Made by a program: the position numbers and the translations under genes. Shown here piece after piece: positions 13,376 to 13,434 of a stretch of DNA of 13,434 bases; within the stretch, counting starts at the first letter, position 1, and the number at the start of each line of letters is the position of its first letter. The DNA is from Odoribacteraceae bacterium (GTDB taxonomy: Bacteria > Bacteroidota > Bacteroidia > Bacteroidales > Marinifilaceae), in contig JAIRXZ010000079.1 of assembly GCA_031267995.1 (NCBI GenBank), positions 1 through 13,434 on the forward strand, given 5' to 3'. The notes under the pieces were generated by a model that was not told where the DNA came from, did not search any database, and was given only the letters and a program-made list of their open reading frames with translations.

Positions 13376-13434
13376 GGCGCGGACTTGTAGTCCGTGCCAA
13401 CGAAAGACCATCTTTTCCGGTGGAGGCACGGGCT
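13376..13434. repeat. third palindromic element, cut by the window end
   Basis: GGCGCGGACT (13376-13385) pairs with AGTCCGTGCC (13389-13398) around loop TGT, with one G-T pair. The window ends in GGCACGGGCT (13425-13434), complementary to 13389-13398 at nine of ten bases, so a second inverted copy probably continues past the edge. Confidence 0.55.

Overview
The window looks like a chromosomal segment of a high-GC member of the Bacteroidota, probably Bacteroidales. Four things point there. Several transcription starts carry the TAnnTTTG promoter box of that phylum. Genes mostly lack Shine-Dalgarno sequences. A GldA/GldF/GldG-type ABC system is present. A small conserved protein of the DUF6913 type sits next to dapA. 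Genus cannot be assigned from the sequence.

Layout. 1-739 is one uninterrupted 21-bp tandem array (35 units without an indel) that switches from an AT-rich 84-bp higher-order form to a GC-richer 42-bp form. 819-3788 is a tight minus-strand operon: a DUF47/PhoU-like protein, a Pit phosphate permease and a CNNM/CorC-type cation transporter. 3789-4493 has no convincing protein gene. It holds a likely minus-strand structured RNA of about 250 nt with its own promoter and terminator, followed by the folE promoter. 4494-5987 is folE (GTP cyclohydrolase I) and fabD (malonyl-CoA:ACP transacylase), closed by a strong hairpin terminator. 6102-8186 is a 7TM-HD membrane phosphodiesterase of the PgpH type. 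8280-11414 is a three-gene ABC operon (GldA-like ATPase, GldF-like permease, GldG-like auxiliary protein). 11417-12826 is the convergent pair DUF6913 gene and dapA; the dapA terminator lies inside the 3' end of the gldG-like gene. 12990-13062 is tRNA-Arg(ACG) with promoter and terminator. 13163-13434 is gene-free and filled with REP-like palindromes.

Functionally the window is mostly housekeeping: phosphate and divalent-cation transport, pterin/folate entry, fatty-acid initiation, probable cyclic-di-AMP turnover, lysine/diaminopimelate synthesis, and an envelope ABC system. The least explained parts are the 21-bp array, the candidate ncRNA at 4039-4286, and the local reversals of GC skew near 2.1 kb and 8 kb.
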